From: Sugiyamaella lignohabitans
Taxonomy: Eukaryota > Ascomycota > Dipodascomycetes > Dipodascales > Trichomonascaceae
Assembly: GCF_001640025.1 (NCBI RefSeq)
Contig: NC_031674.1
Coordinates: 2,852,001-2,916,000, forward strand
Direction of reading: 5' to 3'
Length of the DNA stretch: 64,000 nucleotides
The notes under the pieces are model-generated. The model had not been told where the DNA came from and did not search any database. It saw only the letters and a list, made by a program, of their open reading frames with translations. Shown here in pieces: positions 38,150 to 48,599 of this stretch. Both the position numbers and the translations under genes were made by a program. Numbering within the stretch: position 1 is the stretch's first letter; every line of letters begins with the position of its first letter.

Positions 38150-41038
38150 TTACAGGCCCAAGACGAGTAAACCATCCACAGGCGTAAGCTCGATTATTTC
38201 CGTGCATAAAACGGTATCGCCCGAGCTCACAGAGCTATCGGGATAAAGAACCACGTCAACCAAGAGGTTCAAATCATGACAATAAGCAATAGCCATATCT
38301 GGAAACTGAGCATCTTCAACAATCTCACATCGGAAAATATAATAATTATTAGACACCCGTAGTTCATCTTCTAGTCGGCGGAGAGCATTGTATCGCTTCA
38401 ATTTTTCATAGAAGTAAGTTACCAGATCTCTTTGCGCATATATTTGACTTTCCATATACGCAGAACTGATTTCCTTATTACGTAATAAGTTTCTGTTAAG
38501 AACTGCCTCGTCGTCATTATTTGTGACCATATTCTTTCGTTGAAGATGCTCCCGTAGTACCCACTGAGAGTACAAACTCAGAGTATCTTCGAATGGACTG
38601 CCTATATGGACATAAGCATCAGCAATACCAAGTCCCGCATATGGACCAGGAAACTTGGATATCCGTTCGTTGGTGAGAAAGCTTTCTGCCAGAATTCTAT
38701 CGCTCGTAGATATACTTCCTTTTGATCTACGTTCTTTACAATAGCGGTGCATCTCACCGGTCTGACCCCGTCCTTGTCTAAGGTACGGTAATGGGAGTTG
38801 GTTAAGCGCACCAAAATTCCCCACCAAAATACCAGTTAGAATTCTTGATTCTCTAATGATATCCCTCAACGTGAAATCAAGTTTTGATTGGCTGCTGTCA
38901 ATTTCAACTGGATAATACGATCTACTGGACATCGGGAAATCAAAAACCGACCCATTGTTTATTCTGCTCCAGAATGTATTCTCCAATAAACTGCAAATTG
39001 ATCTAATTCGTAACACATGTTCTCGGGACAAGCCATGGTTGTGATCTCTAACGATATCGCTAGTCACTATTAACCCATCATCAGACGGAAGGTGAACATC
39101 TGTCTGAAGCTTTTTAGGAATATAAGTCTGAGTGACTTCACAGGAGGTATGTTCCAATAAGTCAGCATCAAGAGACGGTATATTCACAGATACCGTCCAT
39201 GATTTAGTCAAACAATCTTCTCGGAACGCGTCAACAAATGTTTTAGGAAACAAACTCTGCACACCAAATGGGGCAATCCAAGATTTGCCGATTTTCATCA
39301 ATGTCTTAACGGCTGGCTCGTCCTGCTGCAATACTGAAGTGAAATCGGGGAAGTGAATAAAAAATTTAAAAGTGCCCGCTGAAGTTTTTTCAAGAGAAAA
39401 CCCGATGTCCTTCTCACCACCTAGACGGTAAACCGGTAACTTTTCCCAAGTTATTCTATTCTCAAAAAAGCCCTTTGGTCTTCTGTGCTTCTTGAATTGC
39501 CTTTCAAAAATTTTATGCAAATCATTTTGCTTACTGTCTGAGGACCATGCCAGTCCACCTTTCACAGAAAATGGTTCATCCTTAACAGACGCACCGGCTT
39601 CACTCAGCAATTTATGAACACTAGAGGGCGAACTTAACCAAATTTCAGAATCTCGTTCACGGTACAATTTGGAGAGAATTGATCGAACGGCATCAGAAAG
39701 GCGTGGATCGGGGGAGATTACGTATGATTGCAAGAATGTTATTATAGGAGACAGGCCGCTTGGCGTTGGCATGCTATCAGTATGTTGAGAGAGATTAGGT
39801 TTGACAGGAGTTAAGAGAAGCTCCTTGAATGCATTGATATACGAGCTTAATTCCTGGTCAGTGAGGTAGTGCATAATCTTAACAATCGCATCGAATGCCC
39901 TTTCTGAGACTGCAACTACCGGTGAATCTACCGATAACCGCGCAAATCGTAAATTGTTTCCACATGCGCTAAGATAAGTCGCAAGTCTTAATGATATCTG
40001 AGATATTGGCGATGGATTCACTTTTCGTTCTAAGGCATTTCGACTGGCTGATATCATGTTACGCGTGATATATTCCAGATTGGTTGCTTGCAAAGTATCT
40101 GGTTGAGCTAGATATGCATAAACTGGCTGTAAATAGGGAGAAAGTAAAGGCACAAGAGCCAATGCATCCTTGATAACAATATTCATAAAATGCATATAAA
40201 TATCTTTTGATTCTGGAATGCTAGTATACTGAGACAATTTACTAGGGGTAATTAACCCACGCAGAATCAAAGTTAATTTGCTGGACAATGAGTGTGACGA
40301 ACATTTAAGGGACAACCTGAAATATGCCCCGTCAACTGATAGAACATCGGCCATTGTTGCCGAATCGTCTACAGCTAGGATCATGCCAAAGGTCGTATGT
40401 CCATCTCTAGAGCACACTTCTACCATGTCACCAGGCAGTACGTCAGTTCTATAACATTCAGAACCAATGAAAGAAGTCACTGATACAGACCCTATAGAAC
40501 GGTTTATAACAGCCTCACTCTCGATTTGTTTGAAGAGCTTTTGTCCTGCATCAGTTGAAGGTTCGAGGTCAAAACCATTGGTCTCAGAAATTTCTGAGTA
40601 ATATGCCAATGAAGGAATTGTATTTTTTGGTCGACCAGTATATATTTGGTCCATTGATAACTTATGACCGTCCAAGAGGTCTTGAGTTGATAGCTTCCGT
40701 TGGTGCCTAGCTTTTATCCCTCTTGAGGGCAGAGGATTAAAACGTATAAACTCGTTAGAGCCCTCAGAATTATCATCCCCATCAGATTCGAACGTGATCT
40801 CTGCATCCGGTGACATATGTGGTACCTGCGATATTGCCCTTGGCGGTCTATTTTCAACTGGTTTAACAGAAGAGTGGCTTCCTACAGGCAGCTGAGACCT
40901 GCTAGAAATGCCTATTGAAAGAAGACATTTCGACTGGTAACTCCAGCCAGGCTTGACTGTATTTTTAAAAGAACTATGCGATATCGGCCATACTACCCTG
41001 GTAGAGCACAGTCTCTGCCGTCCCAGTCCTATTACCAT
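38150..41038 (-). CDS. DSS1/CYT4-like mitochondrial RNase II-family protein with degenerate catalytic centre
   Basis: A 962-residue protein with a basic, acid-poor N-terminus (MVIGLGRQRLCSTRVVWP) fit for mitochondrial import. The middle and C-terminal parts follow the layout of yeast Dss1 / Neurospora CYT-4, the RNase II subunit of the mitochondrial degradosome. The segment that in active enzymes reads like EIDDGISVE reads EKDIGFSLE here (Asp544 then Ile), and the upstream Asp of that motif is replaced within VYRLGG. The later SPLRR motif reads SPFED (Glu817, Asp818). An S1-like C-terminal tail is present. Three of the four metal-binding acids and both Arg thus seem lost. It may be a pseudo-exonuclease acting in RNA binding or mitochondrial translation. 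The family call is by eye. Confidence 0.68.
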   Translation of the reverse strand: MVIGLGRQRLCSTRVVWPISHSSFKNTVKPGWSYQSKCLLSIGISSRSQLPVGSHSSVKPVENRPPRAISQVPHMSPDAEITFESDGDDNSEGSNEFIRFNPLPSRGIKARHQRKLSTQDLLDGHKLSMDQIYTGRPKNTIPSLAYYSEISETNGFDLEPSTDAGQKLFKQIESEAVINRSIGSVSVTSFIGSECYRTDVLPGDMVEVCSRDGHTTFGMILAVDDSATMADVLSVDGAYFRLSLKCSSHSLSSKLTLILRGLITPSKLSQYTSIPESKDIYMHFMNIVIKDALALVPLLSPYLQPVYAYLAQPDTLQATNLEYITRNMISASRNALERKVNPSPISQISLRLATYLSACGNNLRFARLSVDSPVVAVSERAFDAIVKIMHYLTDQELSSYINAFKELLLTPVKPNLSQHTDSMPTPSGLSPIITFLQSYVISPDPRLSDAVRSILSKLYRERDSEIWLSSPSSVHKLLSEAGASVKDEPFSVKGGLAWSSDSKQNDLHKIFERQFKKHRRPKGFFENRITWEKLPVYRLGGEKDIGFSLEKTSAGTFKFFIHFPDFTSVLQQDEPAVKTLMKIGKSWIAPFGVQSLFPKTFVDAFREDCLTKSWTVSVNIPSLDADLLEHTSCEVTQTYIPKKLQTDVHLPSDDGLIVTSDIVRDHNHGLSREHVLRIRSICSLLENTFWSRINNGSVFDFPMSSRSYYPVEIDSSQSKLDFTLRDIIRESRILTGILVGNFGALNQLPLPYLRQGRGQTGEMHRYCKERRSKGSISTSDRILAESFLTNERISKFPGPYAGLGIADAYVHIGSPFEDTLSLYSQWVLREHLQRKNMVTNNDDEAVLNRNLLRNKEISSAYMESQIYAQRDLVTYFYEKLKRYNALRRLEDELRVSNNYYIFRCEIVEDAQFPDMAIAYCHDLNLLVDVVLYPDSSVSSGDTVLCTEIIELTPVDGLLVLGL

Positions 41039-41299
41039 TCCATTAAAACATATATTATTGACAATACTTAGTTAGCTTTGCATATAATTTTGTGGTTAGA
41101 CATGGATGGCATCTGAAGCGGCTTATGCGGCGCTCAGATCTCACTCATACTTTACTATAGTACGCATCTCTCCTGACTGATTTCTTACAGATTGTGTTAG
41201 TAGAAGAGCCAGCTAAGGTGGGGTGCTCTATATAAGTTGATGGCCACGAATAAATAGTATAACATTTAGAATAAACTTAATAAATTACGTATAGTTCAC

Positions 41300-42847
41300 T
41301 CAAGCAGGGGTAAAAATAGCACGAACGCCATTAGCTACGCTGCTCGTCAAAGAACTATTGTTAAGTAGCTTGCTATTGAGCTGGTCAGGCGCTAGGTTGA
41401 TATCCTTGAATGTTTGGAGCACTCTTACCACAGTGTATGAAGTTTCAGTCAAAGCAAACTGCTGACCAAGACAGATACGCGGTCCACCATTGAAGGGAAG
41501 GAAATCCCAGTTGTGAATTTTACCCTCAGACCAACGTTCCGGACGGAATTCTTCAGCGTCCTCACCCCAATACTTGGGATTGCGATGCAACGCGTAGACT
41601 GAATATACAATTTGAGTACCTTTCTCCACAAACACAGGCTGAGATTCATCAGGGCCACCGCCGACAGGGAGAATAGTATCGCGAACAGCACTTCTAAAGT
41701 TAAGAGGTACAATCGGATTCAATCGAAGCACTTCATTGATAACATGGTTAAGATAAGTGCATCTTTTCAATGATTCAAAAGTAAGGTTGTCGATTTCGGT
41801 TCCAAACTCCTCAAGTACGACTTCACGAAGTTTGTTCAAAACGCGCTTATCTCGTGCAAGATAGTATGTGATATATGAGAGAAGGGATGCAGTAGTATCA
41901 CGGCCAGCCAAAAGAATATTGAACGATTGATCACGAATTATAGTAGCATCTCTAGTCTCCTTTGTAAGCTCCTCAATAAAAATATATCTGCCTTCTTCCT
42001 TCTTTTCATCAGCAGTTCGTAAGGCTCTTCTAACAAAATAATCAACGAAAGCTTTGCAAGTTTTTACTCCGCTAATGAATTTTCTTCCAGAAAACAACCA
42101 GTAAAAGTAGCCAGCTTGAGAACGTAAAGCGAGAACAGTAAGGCAGTAGTTAAAAGAGTCGGCGAAATCAGCGGCAGACACAGGTGCACTACTTCCAGCA
42201 GTGGGATTCATGTCTCTTGATTCGTTGTTAAGAGAATTACATGACTCGCCAAACAAAAACTCGGTAGCAGTATCGAGCGTCAAGTTATGGAAAAGCTTTT
42301 GGGCATCAAAGTACTGACCAGTTTGGCTCTTCTCCTTGAAAATGGTCAATAGGGTCGAGACGTGGTCATTGAGAGATTCAAGCTGAGAAACCTGTTCTCT
42401 AGAAAATTGAGGTCTCAACATAGCACGGGAATGCTTCCATCCTGATCCGCTCAAAGTAAAAATACCGTCACCAAGAAGAGGAAGGAATTGCTTATAACGT
42501 AGACCAAGACTATAGTCTTTGAAATTGGTGGCCAGAATCGCTTTAATATTTTCAGGGTGAATGGTAAGGATATTCATTTGAAAGTTTACTTGGCCCCGCA
42601 TAGTCTCGCGACCGGAATTGCGAATAATCTCTTGGTTTACCTCGAGCAGCCGGAACTCATTTTTTGCCCTGACCAATCTAATGAAAGCAGGAATTCCAAA
42701 TGGCCTGTCGAGTTTTGTAGGCACAATTCCGCAATTGTGTTTTTTGGATTCTCGCTCGTAGTGGTACACTACTAATTTTTCGCGTACGAGGAGCACGAAA
42801 AAAGCGATGGCAATTAAACCAAGGCCCTTGAGAGCTAGAGACAACAT
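41300..42847 (-). CDS. CYP52-type n-alkane/fatty acid omega-hydroxylase P450
   Basis: A 515-residue microsomal P450. It has an N-terminal membrane helix (LGLIAIAFFVLLV, about 9-21), I-helix AGRDTTASLLS, ExxR in NEVLRLNP, a PERF-like RPERWSEG and the heme loop FNGGPRICLGQQFALTE with Cys459. The N-terminal LGDGIFTLSGSGWKHSRAML and MNILTIHPENIKAIL segments are characteristic of CYP52. These enzymes carry out the first, rate-limiting terminal hydroxylation of alkanes or fatty acids in the ER of oil-using yeasts. It lies 261 bases downstream (in its direction of travel) of nothing related, next to the RNase II-like gene. A CTTATATA (TATA-like) lies 206 bases upstream. Confidence 0.92.
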   Translation of the reverse strand: MLSLALKGLGLIAIAFFVLLVREKLVVYHYERESKKHNCGIVPTKLDRPFGIPAFIRLVRAKNEFRLLEVNQEIIRNSGRETMRGQVNFQMNILTIHPENIKAILATNFKDYSLGLRYKQFLPLLGDGIFTLSGSGWKHSRAMLRPQFSREQVSQLESLNDHVSTLLTIFKEKSQTGQYFDAQKLFHNLTLDTATEFLFGESCNSLNNESRDMNPTAGSSAPVSAADFADSFNYCLTVLALRSQAGYFYWLFSGRKFISGVKTCKAFVDYFVRRALRTADEKKEEGRYIFIEELTKETRDATIIRDQSFNILLAGRDTTASLLSYITYYLARDKRVLNKLREVVLEEFGTEIDNLTFESLKRCTYLNHVINEVLRLNPIVPLNFRSAVRDTILPVGGGPDESQPVFVEKGTQIVYSVYALHRNPKYWGEDAEEFRPERWSEGKIHNWDFLPFNGGPRICLGQQFALTETSYTVVRVLQTFKDINLAPDQLNSKLLNNSSLTSSVANGVRAIFTPA

Positions 42848-44133
42848 GTCGATTTAACGTTGATCCGAAAAACAAGGTCAACTTAGCACACAGTATCAAT
42901 CTGATAGTAAGCTTGAAGAGAAACGAATGGGAAATATATTTTCAGGATTGGTATCTTCACTACTATATGATAAAATCCTAATGTGTGAATTTACTATTTT
43001 GTTTCTTCTCCAGATAAGCTATTAGCCGGATATTGGTGGTGCGATGCCTATGCTTATATATGGCGCAGTTCTGATTGATTATCCCCACGATCAACCCATC
43101 TGTTCGATTATCTATTTCGTGCCCTTGCATATTCGGACATAATCTAGTCCGCATCGACGCTGCAAATCCGTGCTATATCTGGCATGCTCCAAAACATTAC
43201 TTTCAGAACTGTCTGGCATAATAGCAGGCTCGGCAAAAAACTGCACACACAGACAGATTCATAGTGAGAAGTATTATTGTTCTAATTATTTAGTTTAAAC
43301 TGTTGATATATACTTGATTTATTGGCCCTTGTATTTTCGCGATAGTGTTGCGATAGAGTAGAACTGGGAGCACGCTGCGACACCGGCATATAAATAGTCC
43401 TTGATCAGCCACAATGGCTAGAAAGGTTCAACGAGACCGCTTTAGCTTTACCCCACTTTACCCAGATGCCCAAATGGTTAAGAGTTAAAGAGGGTCTATC
43501 TTCGATGCGTAGACATATTCTTTATCCAGAAAGTTGACATGTGCAATGGTCGGGTGAAAATTACTATCCATCACGGACCGAAGTTATATCAAACTGAAAC
43601 CTTATAGCAAAACATTTCACAAATTTCACCAAATACAGAATTGAACATGATTGTTATGCTATAAAGTGTTTGTTGCCTCTTGGGGTTTGAGCTGACATTT
43701 CACACATTCGGATAGATTCTCATAGCCGAATAAATTTCTGTGATCTCGTCGCTCTGTATCAGAGTAATCTTTCACGGATAGATACCTTTCCGCAGGGTTT
43801 ATCAGGTCTATCCCCGCATTAACGCCTGATACCCCACACGATACGACACTTTTACAGTATCCACATAAAATTTAGTAATGAAATTTAATCAAAAAGTAGG
43901 AATCAAGGGCCATGAATTAGATTATGTTGCTTGAGATATAACCTAGAAATATAACGAGTCACGACTGGAAGAGTCAAGGAGTCCGAGGAGTACTTCTTTT
44001 TTCAATGACTTAGATTCTAGAATCAAGCCTGCAGAAAGCCGTTCTAGATGAGCCACGTGATTAGTGATTGATTCAACTTTAGATGTTTCATGTTGTATGA
44101 GATTCGGGATAAAACCAACCCGTAATAGAGAAT
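42848..44133. other. Gene-free 1.3 kb between CYP52 and OCA4
   Basis: It contains the CYP52 promoter (CTTATATA at 43053-43060, and a CATGTG E-box-like word near 43540 of the kind bound by alkane-responsive Yas factors in Yarrowia, a weak match). No ORF with family features and no RNA gene was recognised. Confidence 0.4.
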
Positions 44134-44796
44134 ATGCTGACACCTCCCGAGTCATTTGGATGTGTAGAGGAAAACATTTACCGGTGTTCTTCAATAAATC
44201 ATGTCAACCTGCAATTTATCAAAACTTTGGGCCTGGGTGTTATCATATCACTGAATGCTGACCGCCCTTCAAAACTGCTGAGGAATTATTCGTTGGAAAA
44301 TAATATTGAACTGGTTCATTTAGGCATTCAGCCATGGAGGTCAGCCTCGGATTGGAGGCTACTGGGGAAAGAGATTCTACAGGATAGTTTGACGTATATC
44401 TTGGACAAAAGAAATCACCCAATTCTCATTATGGACGGAACCAATGCCTTTGTAGGCATTCTCCGACATATTCAAAAATGGACTTATTCTTCAATTGTTG
44501 CCGAATATCGTGTCTTTGCCGGGGCAAAAGCCCATTATATGACAGAGATATTTCTTGAAATGGTTGATTTGAAATGTATTTCCCATGAAGAAGCAGCCCA
44601 GCGCCGTAAGAGCATTGAGCGTGAACAGTACCGTCGGAAGTCCTTGCCAGGCCTCACTACTTCAACTTCTTCCTCCACACAGTCTGCATCTGCAAAAACC
44701 CGCCCTTCACATCCCCACAGCGCGGAGATTGTGCTACACACACCGCCAGAAGATGTGCTGCCAGACTGGTTCATCCGGCAGCGCTCTCTCTGGTAA
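44134..44796 (+). CDS. OCA4: Oca4-type dual-specificity phosphatase-like protein (catalytic Cys missing)
   Basis: A 220-residue protein of the Siw14/Oca family. The start MLTPPESFGCVEENIYRCS is the family signature. The region corresponding to the HCxxGxxR phosphatase loop reads LIMDGTNAFVGILR, without the nucleophilic Cys, followed by HIQKWTYSSIVAEYRVFAG, which is the Oca4-like continuation. Oca4 in Saccharomyces is likewise a degenerate member working with Oca1/2/3/6 and Siw14 in inositol pyrophosphate and stress signalling, so loss of the Cys is expected and is not decay. The C-terminal 60 residues are Ser/Thr-rich. It is convergent with the ANP1-type gene. Confidence 0.82.
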   Translation: MLTPPESFGCVEENIYRCSSINHVNLQFIKTLGLGVIISLNADRPSKLLRNYSLENNIELVHLGIQPWRSASDWRLLGKEILQDSLTYILDKRNHPILIMDGTNAFVGILRHIQKWTYSSIVAEYRVFAGAKAHYMTEIFLEMVDLKCISHEEAAQRRKSIEREQYRRKSLPGLTTSTSSSTQSASAKTRPSHPHSAEIVLHTPPEDVLPDWFIRQRSLW

Positions 44797-44995
44797 CGTC
44801 GAATGTGGGCTTTAAACATTCCACATTTAGTATCTGGGGCCCCACTCCAAAACCCCTTTACTCCTGCTTTAAAGGGGTAGATAGGATCAGGTCCGACTAA
44901 AACTGGACATACATGCTGGTTCTAAAATTGCATAACCACCTTAGTGAGTATTGTAATCATTATTATTTATTGTCTGTATTAAATTATGAATCTGC

Positions 44996-46279
44996 TTAGT
45001 GATTGGACTTCTCGTCGGTGTCAATGTGCCAAACAACGTAGTTGGGTAGTCCAATGACACGGTATCCAGCACGTTTGGCCATTTTGGCGAATCCCTCTGT
45101 CTCGACTTGGTTCTCAAATGGCATCGAAGGGAAAATAACACCTGAACGATGGACATCGGCCTTGACCACAATATTGACACCACCAACACCATCAAGCTCA
45201 ATTTCTTCGTCATTGTTATATCGCCAATCACCCATTCTTGCCAAATAATTACGGCCAGTGTCATAATGAGTTTTGTACCCCTCAACAATAACGTCATCTT
45301 TCGAAAGGGAAGCAGCTAATTTAAGACCCTTCTGAGATTCAACCCACGAATTGTAATCAAAACGACCCTCAATATCCCTACCATCTACATATCTGTGGAA
45401 CCAGATATTTGGCACAATGATATCAGTATCATGCTTAACAAGATCTTCGATAATGGTGTCAGCACATTCAACAATATCAACATCACGCCACATAACCCAC
45501 GAATGTGTAGGCTTCAAGGCCGAGGAGAGCAAGTAGTTACGTGCTCTGGCCATGTTTTTACGACGAGGAGCTTGGTGCTCAAATTTGTGACGCTCCTGTA
45601 CATCAACATTGTCCAATGCATTATAGCCAAAATCCTTCTGGAAGATGTCTACATGGTTAAATGGATTAGATCCGGACTGGATATTTGCAATCTCACTGGA
45701 AAGAATAGCCAAAGTCTCATCCGAGGTGTCAGAAATAAGAAATCCTAAATCAATTAGATCATGAGGATATGACAAGGCCATTAATAGCTCAAAGTATTTG
45801 CTAAGATACCGACTGGCATCTCTTAATGGAGTAAGAATCAACACTCGTTCTCTGTTATTGATAGCATCCTTAGTGGACACAATGGTATTAAGGTTGTGTA
45901 GAGTGATGGAAGAGCTGTTGTTCTTCTCTTTTATTGAAAGTGGTTTATGCGTATTGAACTCGACTGGGGTAGGCGAGTTTCGGTGCCAGTCTGAATATGA
46001 ATTGACATTCATCTCGAAAGGTGTCATTGCTGGTCCAAAACAGTGGAATTTATCAGCATGTGATCTTCCAGTTGAAATCGATGATAACAACAACCAACTA
46101 ACTATACCAGCTATAGTAAGATACAAAAGCCGGCCCTTGGTGAGATAGGACCGGAAGATGTCCGGTAACTCCTTGGCAGACGGTAGTTTGGATGTATATT
46201 CTGAAACGTTCAGCTTCTCCAATTTTGCTTTGGCTGCCAAAGCATCATATGAGTTTGAAAGTGATTTGTATGAGACCAT
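44996..46279 (-). CDS. ANP1: Golgi alpha-mannosyltransferase of the Anp1/Mnn9/Van1 family
   Basis: A 427-residue type II membrane protein. It has a cytosolic N-terminus, one membrane helix at about 51-70 (LLYLTIAGIVSWLLLSSIS) and a lumenal glycosyltransferase domain. Typical segments are VLILTPLRDASRYLSKYFEL, RRKNMARARNYLLSSALKP, the metal/nucleotide-sugar DxD in HSWVMWRDVDIVE, and the C-terminal ETEGFAKMAKRAGYRVIGLP. The family builds the mannan backbone of N-glycans in cis-Golgi M-Pol complexes. VWHIDTDEK near the end and ARARNYLL favour Anp1 over Mnn9 or Van1, but the paralog assignment is tentative. A 1 kb divergent region separates it from RPN14. Confidence 0.85.
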   Translation of the reverse strand: MVSYKSLSNSYDALAAKAKLEKLNVSEYTSKLPSAKELPDIFRSYLTKGRLLYLTIAGIVSWLLLSSISTGRSHADKFHCFGPAMTPFEMNVNSYSDWHRNSPTPVEFNTHKPLSIKEKNNSSSITLHNLNTIVSTKDAINNRERVLILTPLRDASRYLSKYFELLMALSYPHDLIDLGFLISDTSDETLAILSSEIANIQSGSNPFNHVDIFQKDFGYNALDNVDVQERHKFEHQAPRRKNMARARNYLLSSALKPTHSWVMWRDVDIVECADTIIEDLVKHDTDIIVPNIWFHRYVDGRDIEGRFDYNSWVESQKGLKLAASLSKDDVIVEGYKTHYDTGRNYLARMGDWRYNNDEEIELDGVGGVNIVVKADVHRSGVIFPSMPFENQVETEGFAKMAKRAGYRVIGLPNYVVWHIDTDEKSNH

Positions 46280-47278
46280 GATATTTGATTAGCAGATGCG
46301 CCCTGTACTTCTAGCAATTATCTCTCTTACACTTTGAATGCAATCGCCTAGTATGTATGCCTCTCTCCAAATTATGATTTCTGCTTGATTCCACCCAAAT
46401 ATGAGCTTCAATAGTCGCACTTGTGCTCGTTGTAATCAAGCTGAAAGATCTAATCTCTAGCTTCTTGTGCTGTATATAGGTTGGTTGCTGCCTCAACTGT
46501 GTGGCTCGCTCTCTCTTTTTGCTTGGCACTTGCGCTCTTGTATAACTACACAAGTAAGATCCCCAACTCGATTTCCAGTCTAGCTCTTTATATTTGAGTG
46601 AAAGACCTAGATTTCAACTTCAAAACGCAACTTTTCAGGTGCGGCCTTTCTCTGTCGTTATTGTCAAAGCGCGTTTTGGAGCCTCGCCTGTTTATAATTA
46701 GGTTGTCTCCCTGCAGGTGAAAAATCTGTATGCCTATTAAACTAGCGAGGCTCCGCGTCTAACAGTAACTGCTATCCCTGTCACAATATGACCATAAAAT
46801 TAGAAATATATTTCCATTAGCGAGTGTATATTCAGCTCCTCGGGAATCGCTGGTTTCTATCTACTTTCGTCAGCAAACTAACTTAATTTAATAATTGATA
46901 ATTATTTTATTACCCTTTTCTGGGTCCGGGTCTGGAAACGACTGGAACAAAGCAAGAGGCTATGCTCAATTTATTACCACTGAAGCAAAATATCCACTGC
47001 TATTTATTTTCTTAGAAAAACTGTTAGTGTTGACTATGATTCTTTAGCTTTCAAAAAAAAAAGGTCGGGGTCGATTATCGATAGTCTGAAACGGCCGTCA
47101 ATCGCTAGAGTGCCGATCTGGGTATCTTACTTGCGTATGCAGCTATCTCCACCCCCTGAAAATTCTGGGTGTCTAACGGCATAAGCGTCACATTTTGTAA
47201 TGATTAGGTCCTGCGAACGAACTAAACTTGACACAAGGTGAGGTGGTGAGTGAAGGACTAAATAGTAATCCCGCTATC
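46280..47278. other. Divergent intergenic region ANP1 / RPN14
   Basis: One kilobase with no ORF of interest. The main feature is the inverted repeat at 46678-46754 listed separately. A run of ten A lies near 47052-47062. No known small RNA was recognised. Confidence 0.4.
46678..46754. repeat. Imperfect 17-base inverted repeat (possible hairpin)
   Basis: Left arm GGAGCCTCGCCTGTTTA (46678-46694) and right arm TAAACTAGCGAGGCTCC (46738-46754) pair over 15 of 17 bases, with ten uninterrupted G/C-rich pairs at the base and a 43-base loop. This is conspicuous in AT-rich intergenic DNA. It could be a structured RNA, a leader element or a protein-binding site. Confidence 0.65.
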
Positions 47279-48490
47279 ATGGCAATTCCCAGGATCACGA
47301 TCCAGAGCTCTGCATTAGATGTCATATCTGATGTTGAATCCAAGAAAATAGCCCATGACTCGTTTTGGGTGAGTTGGGACGATATATCGAACGACATTGA
47401 GGTGTATCAAATAAATGGCGAAAGTTTGGTATTGAGGAGCACTGGTGCAATTGAAATCAAGAAGCATGGCAATCGTCAATTGTCAGCTACCTACGAGCAT
47501 ACCACATCGGCAGTGATTGAATTCCCTTCGAAGAAATTTCCAAATTATCAATCCTCTCAACCACTGTCTCATATACCATCTGCTATAACTACAATTGATG
47601 TGGCCTCCAGGGGTGACTTATTACTAGTAGGCACTTCCAGAGGAGAGTTGACGGTTTTGTCAGCCCAAGATAGGGGAACTGTTATTCGAAAATTGAAGGG
47701 CCATTTAATGCATACTACTAAAGCCAAGTTTTTTCCTTCGGGACAAGCTGCTGTGTCTATTGGTAGTGATTTCCAGATCAAGATATGGAATATAGTCGAT
47801 GGATCTAATCCAAGAACATTGACTGGCCATAAGGGTCATATTACAGATATAGGAATTATTGAAAGAGGTAGAAACATTGTCTCCAGTTCTAAAGACGCGA
47901 CTGTAAAACTATGGGAAGTTGGCAGTGCCAAAGAAATTTCTTCTTTTGATGCTGGCTCTGCTGTAAATGCATTAGCAATATTAGGTGGACCCTCAATCTT
48001 CGAAGATGTCGCAGCTCTTAAATTTGGAGTTGATAACAAAACAATTGCAATTGGTCTAGAGACAGAGAGTATTGTCAGCTCGTGGGACCTTCGCACTTCA
48101 GCTGAAGCTTTCAAACTTAGTGTTCCCGCACCTACAACTTCAATTGCATCTCATCAGGAAAATACACTTGTCACGGGTCATAGTACGGGTGAGGTTTGTA
48201 GCTGGGACGTTAGAAACCCATCATCTGCTCTCTCGTGCGTAAATCTGTCTTCGTCCACATCTTCTGCATCTGCCATTACCTCCTTGTCTGTTTCTTCTGA
48301 CTCTGTTGTATTCTCTACTGAAGGCGAAACTGATGTTTACAAACTTAACCTTTCGACAACCAATAACTTTGACCTCTCCTCTGCATCTACTACCTATTTA
48401 GCGGGTGGCTCAGATCCTGTAACCTCGATTGTTCAAAACGCATCGACTGTATTTATGGCCGGCAAAAATAGTAGTATTTGGGCGTATTAG
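47279..48490 (+). CDS. RPN14: WD40 proteasome assembly chaperone Rpn14/PAAF1
   Basis: A 403-residue WD-repeat protein. A short N-terminal domain (to about 85) precedes seven degenerate WD repeats. The clearest are LRKLKGHLMHTTKAKFFPSG, then SDFQIKIWNI, GHKGHITDIGII, SKDATVKLWEV, IVSSWDLRT and GEVCSWDVRN. This domain order and length match yeast Rpn14 and human PAAF1, which bind the Rpt6 ATPase and help assemble the proteasome base. The ATG at 47279 (MAIPRITIQ) is preferred over an in-frame TTG at 47228. It is convergent with VMA2, 109 bases apart, with a 14-16 base A run between. Confidence 0.8.
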   Translation: MAIPRITIQSSALDVISDVESKKIAHDSFWVSWDDISNDIEVYQINGESLVLRSTGAIEIKKHGNRQLSATYEHTTSAVIEFPSKKFPNYQSSQPLSHIPSAITTIDVASRGDLLLVGTSRGELTVLSAQDRGTVIRKLKGHLMHTTKAKFFPSGQAAVSIGSDFQIKIWNIVDGSNPRTLTGHKGHITDIGIIERGRNIVSSSKDATVKLWEVGSAKEISSFDAGSAVNALAILGGPSIFEDVAALKFGVDNKTIAIGLETESIVSSWDLRTSAEAFKLSVPAPTTSIASHQENTLVTGHSTGEVCSWDVRNPSSALSCVNLSSSTSSASAITSLSVSSDSVVFSTEGETDVYKLNLSTTNNFDLSSASTTYLAGGSDPVTSIVQNASTVFMAGKNSSIWAY

Positions 48491-48599
48491 AGGAACCTTA
48501 ATAAAGTCCCCCAGTCGTTAAACCAGACTGGTCATAAAAAAAAAAAAAAAGGGTGTATGAACACAATGATTTATTTATTATATAACGAAATAGCAAAGT

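Noticed and set aside
44535..44819. Minus-strand ORF of 94 codons across the end of OCA4
   Set aside because: It is antisense to the conserved OCA4 frame and has no family features.
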